Below, one piece after another: positions 8,358-17,824 of a stretch of 64,000 nucleotides of DNA (position 1 is the stretch's first letter; every line of letters begins with the position of its first letter). The stretch lies in contig CAJUAN010000002.1 of assembly GCA_910584715.1 (NCBI GenBank), positions 128,504 to 192,503 of the forward strand. Reading direction: 5' to 3'. A program made the position numbers and the translations under genes. This DNA comes from an uncultured Oscillospiraceae bacterium. GTDB taxonomy: Bacteria > Bacillota > Clostridia > Oscillospirales > Ruminococcaceae. A model generated the notes under the pieces. It did not search any database, was not told the DNA's origin, and worked only from the letters and a program-made list of their open reading frames with translations.

Positions 8358-9873
8358 TTCTGCTCGTTCTGAACGGCGCAAGAGGAATACCGTTTTTGCT
8401 GTACACGGTAACCTCGCCGTAATTCGTCCAATTATAGCGCAGATAAAGAGGCTCTGCGACCGCCTCCGAACGGACAAATATCTTGTCCCCGCGTATCTCT
8501 GCCTCGGCAGGAACGTACTTCTTGTCAACGCCCGCTATCTCAAAGCCGACTATCTTTTCTCCCCTCACGTCAAAGCCGTCCTTAGCGTGGTCAAAGCTAA
8601 GCAGGATACCGCCCTCGGTACAAAGGTGAGATTTATAGATTGCTCCGTACGCCTCGTTCGAGGAGATTTTTACGTACACATGATACATCGCCTGCAATGC
8701 AAGTCTATAGCCCACAGGCTCCTTGTCAAGGGGGTGGATATTGTTAAACTCGCCCTTGTCAAGCGCAACGGCGATTCCCGTGTTTGCCGTGGTTTGGTGC
8801 ACCCTCATCTGCGCCTCGCGGATAATGCACCAGTGCTTGAAGTCCTCGTCCCCCTCGTTCATAAACATAGGAAGCTGCACGAAAAGGAAGGGCAGGGAAT
8901 CGTCCTCCCAGTCGGTGCGCCACTGTTCTATAAGAGCCTTGAAAAGCTTATAGTATGTACCTGCCTTGTGGTCGTCGCTTTCGCCCTGATAGTAGATAAA
9001 TCCCGCAAGAGTGTAAGGACAAACTCTTTTTATCATGGTCTCGTAAAGTCCTGAGGGACGGAACGGAGACTTTGGACCGAGAGGCTCCGGCCAGCGGTTG
9101 GGACCCGCGTATTCCTGAGCGCCCTCCCAGGTGGGATTCGGGGTGGTCGCATAGTATTCGTTTATCTTCGGCTGCCATGCGTTGTACCATTCCTCATACT
9201 CCGCAAGCTCTGCAAGGTAGCCCTCAAAAGTCTTGTCCGCCATAGTCTTGTCGTACTCGTCAACATAGGACTTTGTATCCGCGTCCTGTTCAAGCATTTT
9301 TCTTCCTGTCCATGCGGAAGCGGAAGTGCCTCCCCAATTGCAGCCGATAACTCCAACGGTAACGCCAAGCTCTGCGGCAAGCTTTCTTGCAAAATAGAAG
9401 CCAACCGCCGACCAGCACTTTGCCGACTCGGGAGAAGCCGTCGCCCAACAGGTATTTCTTTCAGCAAAATGGAAATAATCGTCAATATAGGCGATTTTCT
9501 GCGTGTAATAGAACCGCACGTTTACGTCCTCGGTCAAAGCAGCAAGATCCTCTTTGCCGGTAAGAGAATTCTGAAGCTCCAGCTCCATGTTGGACTGCCC
9601 TCCTGCAAGCCATACCTCGCCTATCATAATATCGTGCAGAATTATCTCGCTGCCATTGCCGTCAGAAGCCTTAAGCTCGTAAGGTCCCCCCGCCTCCATA
9701 GGAGGGAGCACCACCGTCCATTTACCGCCTACAGCGGTCGCCTCCGCCAAATTTCCGCCTATCTCGATCTTCACCTTAGTAAAGTTATAAGCGTTTCCCC
9801 AAACGGTAATATTTTTGTTTCTCTGTAGTACCATATGATCCGTAAAAATTGCCGCAAAATTAAAGCCTGCCAT
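8347..9873 (-). CDS. Sialate O-acetylesterase (SASA family)
   Basis: 508 residues from ATG 9873, chosen for GGAGG seven bases upstream. The SGNH-like nucleophile motif WLAGGQSNME is at about residues 89-97 (S94), GVIGCNWGGTSASAW forms the oxyanion region, and YYQGESD and the late HPLDKEPVGYRLA loop carry the remaining catalytic residues. There is no signal peptide, so it is probably cytoplasmic; the family removes O-acetyl groups from sialic acids or other glycans. Downstream is the overlapping nucleotidyltransferase gene. It has its own promoter at 9912-9940. Confidence 0.92.
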   Translation of the reverse strand: MAGFNFAAIFTDHMVLQRNKNITVWGNAYNFTKVKIEIGGNLAEATAVGGKWTVVLPPMEAGGPYELKASDGNGSEIILHDIMIGEVWLAGGQSNMELELQNSLTGKEDLAALTEDVNVRFYYTQKIAYIDDYFHFAERNTCWATASPESAKCWSAVGFYFARKLAAELGVTVGVIGCNWGGTSASAWTGRKMLEQDADTKSYVDEYDKTMADKTFEGYLAELAEYEEWYNAWQPKINEYYATTPNPTWEGAQEYAGPNRWPEPLGPKSPFRPSGLYETMIKRVCPYTLAGFIYYQGESDDHKAGTYYKLFKALIEQWRTDWEDDSLPFLFVQLPMFMNEGDEDFKHWCIIREAQMRVHQTTANTGIAVALDKGEFNNIHPLDKEPVGYRLALQAMYHVYVKISSNEAYGAIYKSHLCTEGGILLSFDHAKDGFDVRGEKIVGFEIAGVDKKYVPAEAEIRGDKIFVRSEAVAEPLYLRYNWTNYGEVTVYSKNGIPLAPFRTSRNDE

Positions 9874-9911
9874 ATCAAAAACCTCCGTACATAAATTATA
9901 GTAATGTGTAT

Positions 9912-9940
9912 ATTTTACCACAAAAACCGTCCGAAATCAA
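9912..9940 (-). promoter_or_regulatory. Sigma-A promoter of the esterase gene
   Basis: On the minus strand TTGATT, a 17-base spacer and TAAAAT are followed by the esterase ribosome site about 30 bases on. Confidence 0.65.
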
Positions 9941-9976
9941 GACGGCTGAGAAACAATGAAACAATTATTTTATTTA

Positions 9977-10005
9977 AACAAAAAGGAAACGCCGAAGCGT
10001 TTCCT
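9977..10005 (-). terminator. Intrinsic terminator of pcrA
   Basis: On the minus strand AGGAAACGC TTCG GCGTTTCCT is followed by a T run (TTTTTG). It starts just after the pcrA stop. Confidence 0.9.
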
Positions 10006-10010
10006 GAAAA

Positions 10011-12389
10011 TCATATCTTTGTTATCTTTGCAAAATTAGCCATAAGCTTTTTCGTACCCACGCTGTCGAACGCAACCTCAAGCATTGCATCGTTGCTTAT
10101 CTTCTTGACCGAAAGCACCGTTCCGTCGCCGAAAACGTTATGCCTTACCCTTTCGCCTACAGAAAAATCAGCGTTCACGCTCTTTTTGCTCTGCTCCGCT
10201 TTTCTGTTGGCAAGCTCGCTCTTCAGACTGTACTTCGGCGCGCTCTGAACTATAACTTCGTCCGCTGCGGAGGTCTCCTCCGTACGCACAGTGCTGTCGA
10301 TCTTTTCAACGTAATCCTTGCCTATCTCCTTTGCGAAACGGGAGATAAGGTTCCTGTTAGTGAAACCGAAAAGCATTCTCTGCTTGGCGTAGGTGATGAA
10401 CAGCTTTTCCTTGGCGCGGGTGATAGCCACATAGGCGAGACGGCGCTCCTCCTCCATGTCCTCCTGAGTATCCATGCTGCGGTTCCCGGGGAAGATACCC
10501 TCCTCGGCTCCCACAATAAACACCGTGGGGAACTCTAAACCCTTTGCGCTGTGCATTGTCATCATGGACACTGCGTTATCGTCGTTATCAAGCTTGTCAA
10601 GGTCGGTGTAAAGGCTTATTTCCTCCAGGAAACCAGAAAGACTCGCTTCGTCTCCGTTGGCTTCTTCGTACTGGGTCATAGTTGTCTTCAGTTCGCTGAT
10701 ATTTTCCAGTCTGCCGATACCCTCGTCTCCGAGAGCTTTCATTGCGTTGGCGTAACCCGTTTTATCCAGCAGCTCGTCCAGAAGCTCGCTCAGGGAATGA
10801 GTTTCCGCAAAATCGGAAAGATGTATGAACATATTAGCCGTTTTGACCAGCACAAGACTCTTTTTAGACAGCACGGGATAGCTTGCACAGTCCCGCATTA
10901 CCTCTATTGGGGAAATGTTCAGATCTCCGGATATCTGTTCTATCATTGAAACGGTAGCATCTCCTATGCCGCGCTTCGGTTCGTTTATTACCCTCTTGAA
11001 CCGCAGCATATCCCTGTTGTTGTTAAGCAGGGCGAGGTAGGAGGTAATATCCTTTATTTCCTTGCGGTCGTAGAACTTCAAGCCGCCGATAACTCTGTAT
11101 GGTATGCCGCTTCTCGTGAACGTCCGTTCAAGGCTGTTGGACTGGGCGTTCATGCGGTACAGAACGGCAAAATCCCCGTAGCTTGCACCCTTGTCCACGG
11201 CGGAAAGTATCTCGTCAGCAACATAAGCGGACTCGGCGGATTCGTCAAAGGCTCTGTAAACCGTTACCTTCGATCCGTCCCCCGCGGACGTCCACAAACG
11301 CTTTTCCTTGCGCGACTCGTTGTTGGCTATAACGGAGTTTGCCGCGTTAAGTATATTCTGAGTGGAGCGGTAGTTCTGCTCAAGGCGTATTACCTCGGCG
11401 TTTTCAAACTGGTTCTCAAAACCGAGAATGTTCTCGATAGTCGCCCCGCGGAACCTGTAGATAGACTGGTCGTCGTCGCCGACTACACAAAGATTCTTAT
11501 GACCCTCCGAAAGCAGGGACACAAGCCTGAACTGCGCCTGATTGGTGTCCTGATATTCGTCCACCATAATGTATTTGTACAGATTTCTGTAGTGCTGCAA
11601 AACGTCCGGCTCTTTCTCGAAAAGCTCCACGGTAAGTCGGATTATGTCGTCGAAATCAACGGCGTTGGCGTCCCGCAGACGGGTCTGGTAAAGCCGATAG
11701 AGCTTTGCTATGCCCATTTTGCGGTAATCTCCCTTAGCCGCGTTTTCAAACTCGTCAGGGTCTATAAGCTTATCCTTAGCAGAGGAGATCATGCTAAGCA
11801 CCATTCGGGGCGGAAACGCCTTATCGGACAGATCGAGAGGCTCATAGCAACTTTTCAGGAGCCGCTGGCTGTCGTCGCTGTCATAAATAGTAAAACTTGA
11901 GGTATAGTACCCCAGATTTTCTATCTCCCTGCGGAGTATCCTGACGCACGCCGAATGGAAAGTCGCGGCACAAACGCTGTCCGCGTCGTTTCCCAGCATA
12001 GCGGCAAGACGTTCTTTTAGCTCGCCCGCCGCCTTGTTGGTAAATGTTATCGCCAGTATATTCCAAGGACTTACCCTGTCAACTGCGATAATATCCGCAA
12101 GACGCGAAACTATCGCTTCATCGCGGCTCCCGTCGTAGGCTTCAAGGAATCCGATGTCTTCTTCGCTTGCCGAAGCCGGAACGTTCTCATCGTTATAGGC
12201 GTTGCCGAACGTTACCATATTTGCAATACGGTTCACCAGCACCGAGGTCTTGCCGCTTCCCGCACCCGCAAGCACGAGAACGGGTCCCTTGACAGTAAAG
12301 ACCGCCTTTTTCTGCATATCGTTAAGCCGCCCGAAGTACTTTTCCAGAGCGGCTCTTTTTGCCCCCGTAAATCTTTGACCGTTAGTCAT
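10011..12389 (-). CDS. pcrA: ATP-dependent DNA helicase PcrA/UvrD
   Basis: 792 residues from ATG 12389, with GGAGGG 5 bases upstream. Superfamily 1A motifs appear in order: Q-motif LNDMQKKAV (about 22-30), Walker A GAGSGKT (42-48), ITFTNKAAGELKERL, TFHSACVRILR, Walker B VDEYQDTN, DDDQSIYRFRGA, EQNYRST, and the motif V/VI region MTMHSAKGLEFPTVF and VAITRAKEKL. A ~35-residue acidic insertion follows motif I (YNDENVPASASEEDIGFLEAYDG region). The end is FAKITKI, as in PcrA Tudor-like tails. It acts in nucleotide excision repair, removal of RecA from DNA and transcription-replication conflicts. It is a single-gene unit with its own promoter and terminator. Confidence 0.96.
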   Translation of the reverse strand: MTNGQRFTGAKRAALEKYFGRLNDMQKKAVFTVKGPVLVLAGAGSGKTSVLVNRIANMVTFGNAYNDENVPASASEEDIGFLEAYDGSRDEAIVSRLADIIAVDRVSPWNILAITFTNKAAGELKERLAAMLGNDADSVCAATFHSACVRILRREIENLGYYTSSFTIYDSDDSQRLLKSCYEPLDLSDKAFPPRMVLSMISSAKDKLIDPDEFENAAKGDYRKMGIAKLYRLYQTRLRDANAVDFDDIIRLTVELFEKEPDVLQHYRNLYKYIMVDEYQDTNQAQFRLVSLLSEGHKNLCVVGDDDQSIYRFRGATIENILGFENQFENAEVIRLEQNYRSTQNILNAANSVIANNESRKEKRLWTSAGDGSKVTVYRAFDESAESAYVADEILSAVDKGASYGDFAVLYRMNAQSNSLERTFTRSGIPYRVIGGLKFYDRKEIKDITSYLALLNNNRDMLRFKRVINEPKRGIGDATVSMIEQISGDLNISPIEVMRDCASYPVLSKKSLVLVKTANMFIHLSDFAETHSLSELLDELLDKTGYANAMKALGDEGIGRLENISELKTTMTQYEEANGDEASLSGFLEEISLYTDLDKLDNDDNAVSMMTMHSAKGLEFPTVFIVGAEEGIFPGNRSMDTQEDMEEERRLAYVAITRAKEKLFITYAKQRMLFGFTNRNLISRFAKEIGKDYVEKIDSTVRTEETSAADEVIVQSAPKYSLKSELANRKAEQSKKSVNADFSVGERVRHNVFGDGTVLSVKKISNDAMLEVAFDSVGTKKLMANFAKITKI

Positions 12390-12401
12390 ATTACCCTCCA
12401 A

Positions 12402-12762
12402 TAGAATAATTACAGCAAACCAAAAAGGTTTAAAAATTTATTATTGTCTGCAATAACTTTAACTGCAAATCATATGTAAGCTTTGATTTTTTGTGCTTTT
12501 GAACTCCGTCAGTTATTAACCGCAGCCGTTTCCGGCGACAGCGGTCTGTCTGCGAATAAGCATATTATACCACATTGCGCGGTCAAAAGAAAGTCCATTT
12601 TTTATTTTTAACATTTTTATAATATTTATGTTCGGAAAATTCGGAATAAAACTTTTGCGGCTCATAAACACTGCATAAATAAATGATTTGCGGGACATAC
12701 TCTTTTTTGAAAGACTCCCCTGCCGGGGAACAAACTGTCAAACAGAAAGGAATTTTATTCCA
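12402..12762. other. Intergenic region between pcrA and the NSS transporter
   Basis: Divergent regulatory gap. It holds the extended -10 element of pcrA at 12564-12572 and an imperfect GC hairpin (ACCGCAGCCG, loop, CGGCGACAGCGGT) near 12521-12547, in what would be the pcrA leader. No small gene with a ribosome site is convincing. Confidence 0.5.
12564..12572 (-). promoter_or_regulatory. Extended -10 promoter element of pcrA
   Basis: On the minus strand TGGTATAAT (TGN plus perfect -10) lies about 175 bases upstream of the pcrA start; no good -35 is present, as expected for an extended -10 promoter. Confidence 0.5.
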
Positions 12763-14103
12763 ATGACCAATAATAAAGAACAATGGTCGTCCCGCTTTGG
12801 ATTTATCATGGCAGCGGCGGGATCGGCAATAGGATTGGGTAATCTATGGAAATTTCCCTATATCACGGGAACTAACGGCGGCGCGGTATTCCTGCTGCTG
12901 TACATCGTTTTCCTTGTGCTTCTTGGTATACCTATTCTTTTATCGGAGCTTTCCATAGGCAGATTTGCAGGAATGAACGCCATAGATTCCTGTAAAAAGA
13001 TCGACTCAAAATGGGGATTTGCAGGGGCATTCGGTATAGCCGGTGCATTCGGCGTAATGTCGAGCTACTGCGTAGTAGGCGGCTGGGTGATACGGTACAT
13101 TATCAACAGCGTTACCGACGCCGGCATGAGCGCGGATTATTTTTCGGAGTTTTCCTCTCGGGGTTTAGAACCTATACTATGGACGTTAGTATTTATGGCG
13201 ATTACCTGCTTTATTGTTACAGGCGGAGTAGCCAAAGGAATTGAAAGGGTAAGCTCCATACTGCTGCCAATACTGATAGTATTCCTTTTGGGAATAATGA
13301 TCTACAGTCTTACTCTGCCAAATGCCATAGAGGGAGTGAAGTTTTTTTTAGTACCCGACTTTTCGGAGATAGAGGGCTTTTCGGGATTCATGCGTATAGC
13401 TCTCAACGCCATGGGGCAGGTTTTCTTCTCTCTTTCCCTCGGTATGGGTACGCTCATCACCTACGGAAGCTATCTTCCCAAAGAAAGCAGGCTCTTGCAA
13501 AGTACCGTTACGGTAGTGGTAATGGACACCGTTATAGCTTTAGCGGCGGGATTTGCAATACTCCCCGCGGTGTTTTCATTCGGACTCGAACCGGGCGGAG
13601 GCTTCGGACTTATTTTCCAGACGCTTCCCGTGGTATTCAGCCGAATGAACGGCGGCACCTTTATATCCGCTATATTCTTTGTACTGGTGCTTTTCGCGGC
13701 TCTTACCTCGTCTATCTCGCTGCTTGAGGTAATAGTGGCGTGGGTGTGCACCAAAACGAAGCTTACCCGCACATGGGCTGCAATAATAGTATCCGCTCTG
13801 ATTTTTGCCGCTGGAAGCCTTGCTTCACTGTCGGTCGGGGCTGTCCCACAGCTTTCGGTGGGAGACGTTCCGCTTTTCAACTTTTTCACATTCATGTCCG
13901 ATAAGGTGATAATGCCTTTGGGAGGCTTCTTTATATGCCTGCTCACAGGCTGGATATGGGGCATACCGAACGCGTCGGAGGAGATATCCAATTCGGGAAA
14001 GCTGAAATTTCGCGCAAGAAAGCTTTTTTCCGTAACGGTCAGATATATCGCCCCTGCGCTGATCGCCGTAATTTTTGTTACCTCCGTTTTCAGCGGAGAA
14101 TAA
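12763..14103 (+). CDS. Sodium:neurotransmitter symporter (NSS/SNF) family transporter
   Basis: 446 residues from ATG 12763 with GAAAGGA upstream. The start WSSRFGFIMAAAGSAIGLGNLWKFPYITGTNGGAVFL is the NSS signature in TM1, including the unwound Na+/substrate-binding segment and the FPY motif. About 11-12 hydrophobic segments follow, ending with a short cytosolic tail, which is the size of bacterial homologues such as TnaT, MhsT and LeuT. It is likely an Na+-coupled amino acid importer in the membrane; the substrate cannot be read from the sequence. The transcript ends in the hairpin at 14116. Confidence 0.93.
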   Translation: MTNNKEQWSSRFGFIMAAAGSAIGLGNLWKFPYITGTNGGAVFLLLYIVFLVLLGIPILLSELSIGRFAGMNAIDSCKKIDSKWGFAGAFGIAGAFGVMSSYCVVGGWVIRYIINSVTDAGMSADYFSEFSSRGLEPILWTLVFMAITCFIVTGGVAKGIERVSSILLPILIVFLLGIMIYSLTLPNAIEGVKFFLVPDFSEIEGFSGFMRIALNAMGQVFFSLSLGMGTLITYGSYLPKESRLLQSTVTVVVMDTVIALAAGFAILPAVFSFGLEPGGGFGLIFQTLPVVFSRMNGGTFISAIFFVLVLFAALTSSISLLEVIVAWVCTKTKLTRTWAAIIVSALIFAAGSLASLSVGAVPQLSVGDVPLFNFFTFMSDKVIMPLGGFFICLLTGWIWGIPNASEEISNSGKLKFRARKLFSVTVRYIAPALIAVIFVTSVFSGE

Positions 14104-14115
14104 CAGTTCCCCGCG

Positions 14116-14190
14116 CCGTTCTTCCCTACAGCATTTCCAAAGTGAAATTGCTGTATGCTGCCGTTCTGCGGAAGAACGGTACATATTTTT
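14116..14190 (+). terminator. Terminator after the NSS transporter (nested hairpin)
   Basis: CCGTTCTTCC (14116-14125) pairs with GGAAGAACGG (14170-14179), enclosing a second hairpin of TACAGCA and TGCTGTA. ATATTTTTTA follows. Confidence 0.7.
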
Positions 14191-14223
14191 TACTAAAAAA
14201 TTTGGTAATTTTAATAAAAATCA

Positions 14224-14252
14224 TTTACTTTTTTTCGGGAAAGGTGTATAAT
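14224..14252 (+). promoter_or_regulatory. Promoter of the AI-2E family transporter gene
   Basis: TTTACT, 17 bases, TATAAT. Transcription would start near 14259, which rules out the in-frame ATG at 14253 and leaves the TTG at 14289 as the better start. Confidence 0.75.
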
Positions 14253-14288
14253 ATGCTTATGAATTATCCGCCGAAAGGACGTGCCGAA

Positions 14289-15572
14289 TTGAAAATCGAC
14301 TTTAACCGGAAATATAACACCATTGCTGTTTACTGCATTCTGACCTTTGCAGTATGTCTCGCACTTGTGCTTGTATGCATCGGATTTCCAACAATAAGCG
14401 GCTACATAAAGGCTTTTTTCAAAGTCATTGCTCCCGTAACATGGGGCGTTGTTATTGCTTACATCTGTAACCCAATAATGAAATCCTTTGAACGCGCCCT
14501 GAAAAAGCTGTTGTGCAAAAAGAAACAGCGTCCGAAGCTTTGCCGCTATCTGAGCGTTTTTGTCAGTATGCTCCTGCTTATCGCGGTGATCTCCCTGCTC
14601 CTTACCATGATAATCATTCAGGTCAGGGACAGTATTATGGAGATTTTTTACAATATACCCGCGTATATCTCTCAGCTCGAAAATCTCGCCTCCAAGTTCC
14701 TGGGCGACTACCCCGAGATAGTGGAATCGCTGGAAACTCAGCTCGATACCATTCAGACAAAGCTTCTCGAATTTGCCAACAGCATTATCCCTAAGCTGGG
14801 AGATCTTTCCATAAAAGTCAAGGACGGCGCGATAGATTTCGTTATCGCTCTGAAGGACTTCATTATCGGATTTATCGTAGCCATTTATCTGCTTATCAGC
14901 AAGGAGACCTTTATCGCCCAGACTCGCAAGGTAATGTACGCAATATTCCCGAAAAATGTGGGAAAAAGCATACTGAGGGTCTCGGCAAGGATAAACAGCA
15001 CTCTTTCCGGATTTCTTTCGGGAAAGCTTGTGGACTCGTTTATAATCGGCACGATCTGTTTTATAGTGATGAGGATATTCAGCTGGGACTTCGCGGTGCT
15101 CATCAGTGTTATTATCGGCGTTACTAATATTATCCCGTTTTTCGGTCCGTTCTTCGGAGCGATACCCAGCGCGCTGCTCCTGCTTATGGCCGCACCCAAG
15201 CAGGTCATTCCCTTTGTTATTTTCATCATTATTCTCCAGCAGGTGGACGGAAACATTATCGGTCCAAAGATTCTCGGCGATTCGACGGGTCTGTCCCCGT
15301 TCTGGGTTATGTTCGCCATCTTTGTGGGCGGAGGACTTTTCGGCTTTGCGGGTATGCTTCTGGGAGTTCCCATATTTGCAGTGGTATACGAGCTGTTCAG
15401 AGAATTTGTTGAGTACCTGCTGAAGAAAAAGAAGCTTTCTCACCGCACTTCCGACTATAACGATTTCGATATAAACAATCCTCCTCCGTCTCCCGCCGCG
15501 TCCGCTCCGGCAGCGGCTGTTCCCGCGGACGGCGGCAGCAAACCGGAAAAGGCTGTAAACGTAAAAAAATAA
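14289..15572 (+). CDS. AI-2E family (PerM/YdbO-like) transporter
   Basis: About 427 residues. A TTG start at 14289 is preferred: GAAAGGAC lies 8 bases upstream, and the perfect promoter at 14224-14252 puts the mRNA start after the ATG at 14253. The family pattern is clear: two N-terminal TM helices, a long amphipathic/periplasmic segment (DSIMEIFYNIPAYISQLENL), LISKETFIAQTRKV, then the conserved C-terminal block NIIPFFGPFFGAIPS and DGNIIGPKILGDSTGLSPFWV. The tail of about 45 residues is Pro/Ala-rich. Members export AI-2 or act as Na+/H+ antiporters; the substrate here is open. Confidence 0.88.
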   Translation: MKIDFNRKYNTIAVYCILTFAVCLALVLVCIGFPTISGYIKAFFKVIAPVTWGVVIAYICNPIMKSFERALKKLLCKKKQRPKLCRYLSVFVSMLLLIAVISLLLTMIIIQVRDSIMEIFYNIPAYISQLENLASKFLGDYPEIVESLETQLDTIQTKLLEFANSIIPKLGDLSIKVKDGAIDFVIALKDFIIGFIVAIYLLISKETFIAQTRKVMYAIFPKNVGKSILRVSARINSTLSGFLSGKLVDSFIIGTICFIVMRIFSWDFAVLISVIIGVTNIIPFFGPFFGAIPSALLLLMAAPKQVIPFVIFIIILQQVDGNIIGPKILGDSTGLSPFWVMFAIFVGGGLFGFAGMLLGVPIFAVVYELFREFVEYLLKKKKLSHRTSDYNDFDINNPPPSPAASAPAAAVPADGGSKPEKAVNVKK

Positions 15573-15579
15573 CCGAAAG

Positions 15580-15622
15580 AGCGTCTCAGTTCACAAAGTG
15601 ACAGAGGGGGACGCTTTGTCTT
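15580..15622 (+). terminator. Weak hairpin after the AI-2E transporter
   Basis: GCGTC and GACGC pair across a 20-base loop, followed by TTTGTCTTT. The stem is short, so this is tentative. Confidence 0.35.
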
Positions 15623-15766
15623 TAGGAAACAGAATTATCCGGCACCGCAAAAATTTTTTGAAAAAATTTTCCCGGAATGAAAAAAATTGCCCTTTTGAAT
15701 TGTATTCATTATGAAAAATAAATTTTGCTCACCAATTTTTCAAATTTACCGAAAGGACTGATCTTT

Positions 15767-17767
15767 ATGACAATTTCCAAGCGCGTATCAAAACTTGCGG
15801 CAGCGGCTGCCGCGGCGGTAATGGCTCTGTCGGCGGTTCCCGCTGTTCCCGTTTCCGCGGCAATCGACCTGAAAAACCTGCCCGTTCCTCTTGAGGAGGA
15901 CGACTCAAAAGCGTTCTCTAAAATAGTTCCGGAGCTGTACAGCGCGAAAAGCGACAAATATTGGAGAGGAACTTATACGGAACTGAAATGGAAGCCTGTT
16001 AAAGGCGCTCTGTACTACAAGGTCTACAGAAAGGCGGACGGAGAAGGAAACAAGTGCATTGCCAACGTTTTTGATACGGAGTACGACGATTATGACGGCA
16101 GCGGTACAAATGAGTATAAGATAAAGGCTGTGACTTTTACATACTCCGATGAAAAGGTGCTTACAAAGTATTCTAACACTGTTGAAGTCAAAACAATGAA
16201 AAAAGACGAACCGGACTATTATTATGCTGAAGGAGAAGTTTCTTCAGATGCGGGCGCGCCCGCTGAAGATGATGAAGCTTTTTTCGACGACAGCGATGCT
16301 GCCTATGAGCCCTCTCCCGCTCCGGTTCCGGCTCCTGCACCGTCCGCTGTTTCGCAAACGTCAAACTCGCTTTATGTTCCGGTCAACACCGAGGAGTACA
16401 GCAAGTCCGAGGAAAGCGGCTACAAAAAGGCGGCTATAAGTCCCCTGTCTACCTTTTCCGCGGACGTGGACACAGCTTCCTACGCCAATCTGCGCCGCCT
16501 TATAAACGACGGGGACTACATTCCCGAGGACGCGGTGCGCATTGAGGAAATGCTCAACTACTTCGACTATGACTACGCTAAGCCCGCGGGAAACTCCCGC
16601 TTTGCGGTGACGACGGAGCTTTCCGACTGCCCGTGGAACAGCAAGGCGCAGCTTCTTTCCGTGGGAATTCAGGGCATGGAGCTTGAAAAAGCTCCCAACA
16701 GCAATCTGGTTTTCCTTATCGACACAAGCGGCTCCATGAGCAGCGAAGACAAGCTGGAGCTTGCGGGAAAGTCCATAAGAAAGCTTTCCAAGACCCTTGG
16801 CAAAAACGACCGCGTTTCCATAGTCACCTACTCCGGCGAGGAGAGAGTTATCCTTGCGGGCGCGAGGGGAGACCAAGTCAACACCGTAAACGCGCTCACC
16901 TCCATACTTGAAGCGGACGGCGTTACCAACGGCGAAAGCGGCATTCAGGCGGCGTATGCCATTGCCGAAAAATACTTTATTGAGGGCGGCAACAACCGCA
17001 TTATCCTCTGCACCGACGGCGACCTGAATGTGGGCATCTCCGACGAGGGAGAGCTTAAAAAGCTTGTGGAGCAAAAGCGCAAAAGCGGCGTGTACCTGTC
17101 TGTAATGGGCTTCGGTACAGGCAACATCAAGGACAACAAAATGGAGACCCTTGCCGACAACGGAAACGGCAGCTACCACTACATAGACTCCGTGACCGAG
17201 GCTGAAAAGATATTTGTCAAGGAGCGCAGCAGCACCCTCTACACCATTGCGAAGGACGTTAAAATTCAGGTCGAGTTCAATCCCGCAAACGTTGAAGGGT
17301 ACCGTCTTATCGGCTACGACAACCGCCGTCTCGCAAACGAGGACTTCAACGACGATACCAAGGATGCTGGCGAGGTAGGCGCAGGAGGAAGCGTTACCGC
17401 GCTGTATGAGATAATCCCCGCGGCGGGCAGGACCTCCGCAGGACTTAAGTACCAGAAAACCGAGCCTCGAGCGGAATTTTCCGGCGAGCTGCTTACCGTA
17501 AAGGTACGCTATAAGAATCCCGACGACGGAAAGAGCTATCAGGTAACCAATACCGTTGACAGAACCGATTATTCCGCAAAAATGAGCAATAACATGAAGC
17601 TTGCCTGTGCGGTGACTGAATTCGGACTTGTCCTCAAAGACAGCGACTATAAAGGCACGGCGGACGTTACACACGCCCTGAAGCTGGCGAAAAGTCTTAC
17701 CAAGCCCGACGCATACGAGACAGAGCTCGCGGAACTTATTGCAAAGTACATTAATGACAGAGAATGA
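15767..17767 (+). CDS. Secreted von Willebrand factor A domain protein (YfbK-like)
   Basis: 666 residues from ATG 15767 with GAAAGGA upstream. Residues 1-31 are a signal peptide with an Ala-rich core and VPVSA cleavage site. Residues about 65-145 resemble a fibronectin III-like domain (KWKPVKGALYYKVYRKADG). A Glu/Asp/Pro linker follows (about 150-200), then the YfbK-type N-domain (PLSTFSADVDTASYANLRR), a vWA domain with an intact MIDAS (DTSGS at 319-323, later T and D in CTDGDLN), and the DUF3520-like tail. Such proteins bind ligands through a metal site at the cell surface. No LPxTG or membrane anchor is visible, so it is released or held by other means. Confidence 0.9.
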   Translation: MTISKRVSKLAAAAAAAVMALSAVPAVPVSAAIDLKNLPVPLEEDDSKAFSKIVPELYSAKSDKYWRGTYTELKWKPVKGALYYKVYRKADGEGNKCIANVFDTEYDDYDGSGTNEYKIKAVTFTYSDEKVLTKYSNTVEVKTMKKDEPDYYYAEGEVSSDAGAPAEDDEAFFDDSDAAYEPSPAPVPAPAPSAVSQTSNSLYVPVNTEEYSKSEESGYKKAAISPLSTFSADVDTASYANLRRLINDGDYIPEDAVRIEEMLNYFDYDYAKPAGNSRFAVTTELSDCPWNSKAQLLSVGIQGMELEKAPNSNLVFLIDTSGSMSSEDKLELAGKSIRKLSKTLGKNDRVSIVTYSGEERVILAGARGDQVNTVNALTSILEADGVTNGESGIQAAYAIAEKYFIEGGNNRIILCTDGDLNVGISDEGELKKLVEQKRKSGVYLSVMGFGTGNIKDNKMETLADNGNGSYHYIDSVTEAEKIFVKERSSTLYTIAKDVKIQVEFNPANVEGYRLIGYDNRRLANEDFNDDTKDAGEVGAGGSVTALYEIIPAAGRTSAGLKYQKTEPRAEFSGELLTVKVRYKNPDDGKSYQVTNTVDRTDYSAKMSNNMKLACAVTEFGLVLKDSDYKGTADVTHALKLAKSLTKPDAYETELAELIAKYINDRE

Positions 17768-17789
17768 CTGTTAAACCCACAAAAACAGC

Positions 17790-17822
17790 AAAGCGGAACG
17801 TCCGAAAAAGGCGTTCCGCTTT
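17790..17822. terminator. Bidirectional terminator between vWA gene and tcdA
   Basis: AAAGCGGAACG and CGTTCCGCTTT form an 11-bp stem between two convergent genes, with A/T flanks on both sides. Confidence 0.85.
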
Positions 17823-17824
17823 GT

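Noticed and set aside
12516..12783. Two short minus-strand frames in the pcrA-NSS gap
   Set aside because: They run over the pcrA promoter and the NSS ribosome site and have no ribosome site of their own.
14211..15443. A 410-codon minus-strand frame
   Set aside because: Antisense to the AI-2E family gene; no ribosome site and unusual composition.
16361..17674. A 437-codon minus-strand frame
   Set aside because: Antisense to the vWA-domain gene, which has a signal peptide, an intact MIDAS motif and a ribosome site.
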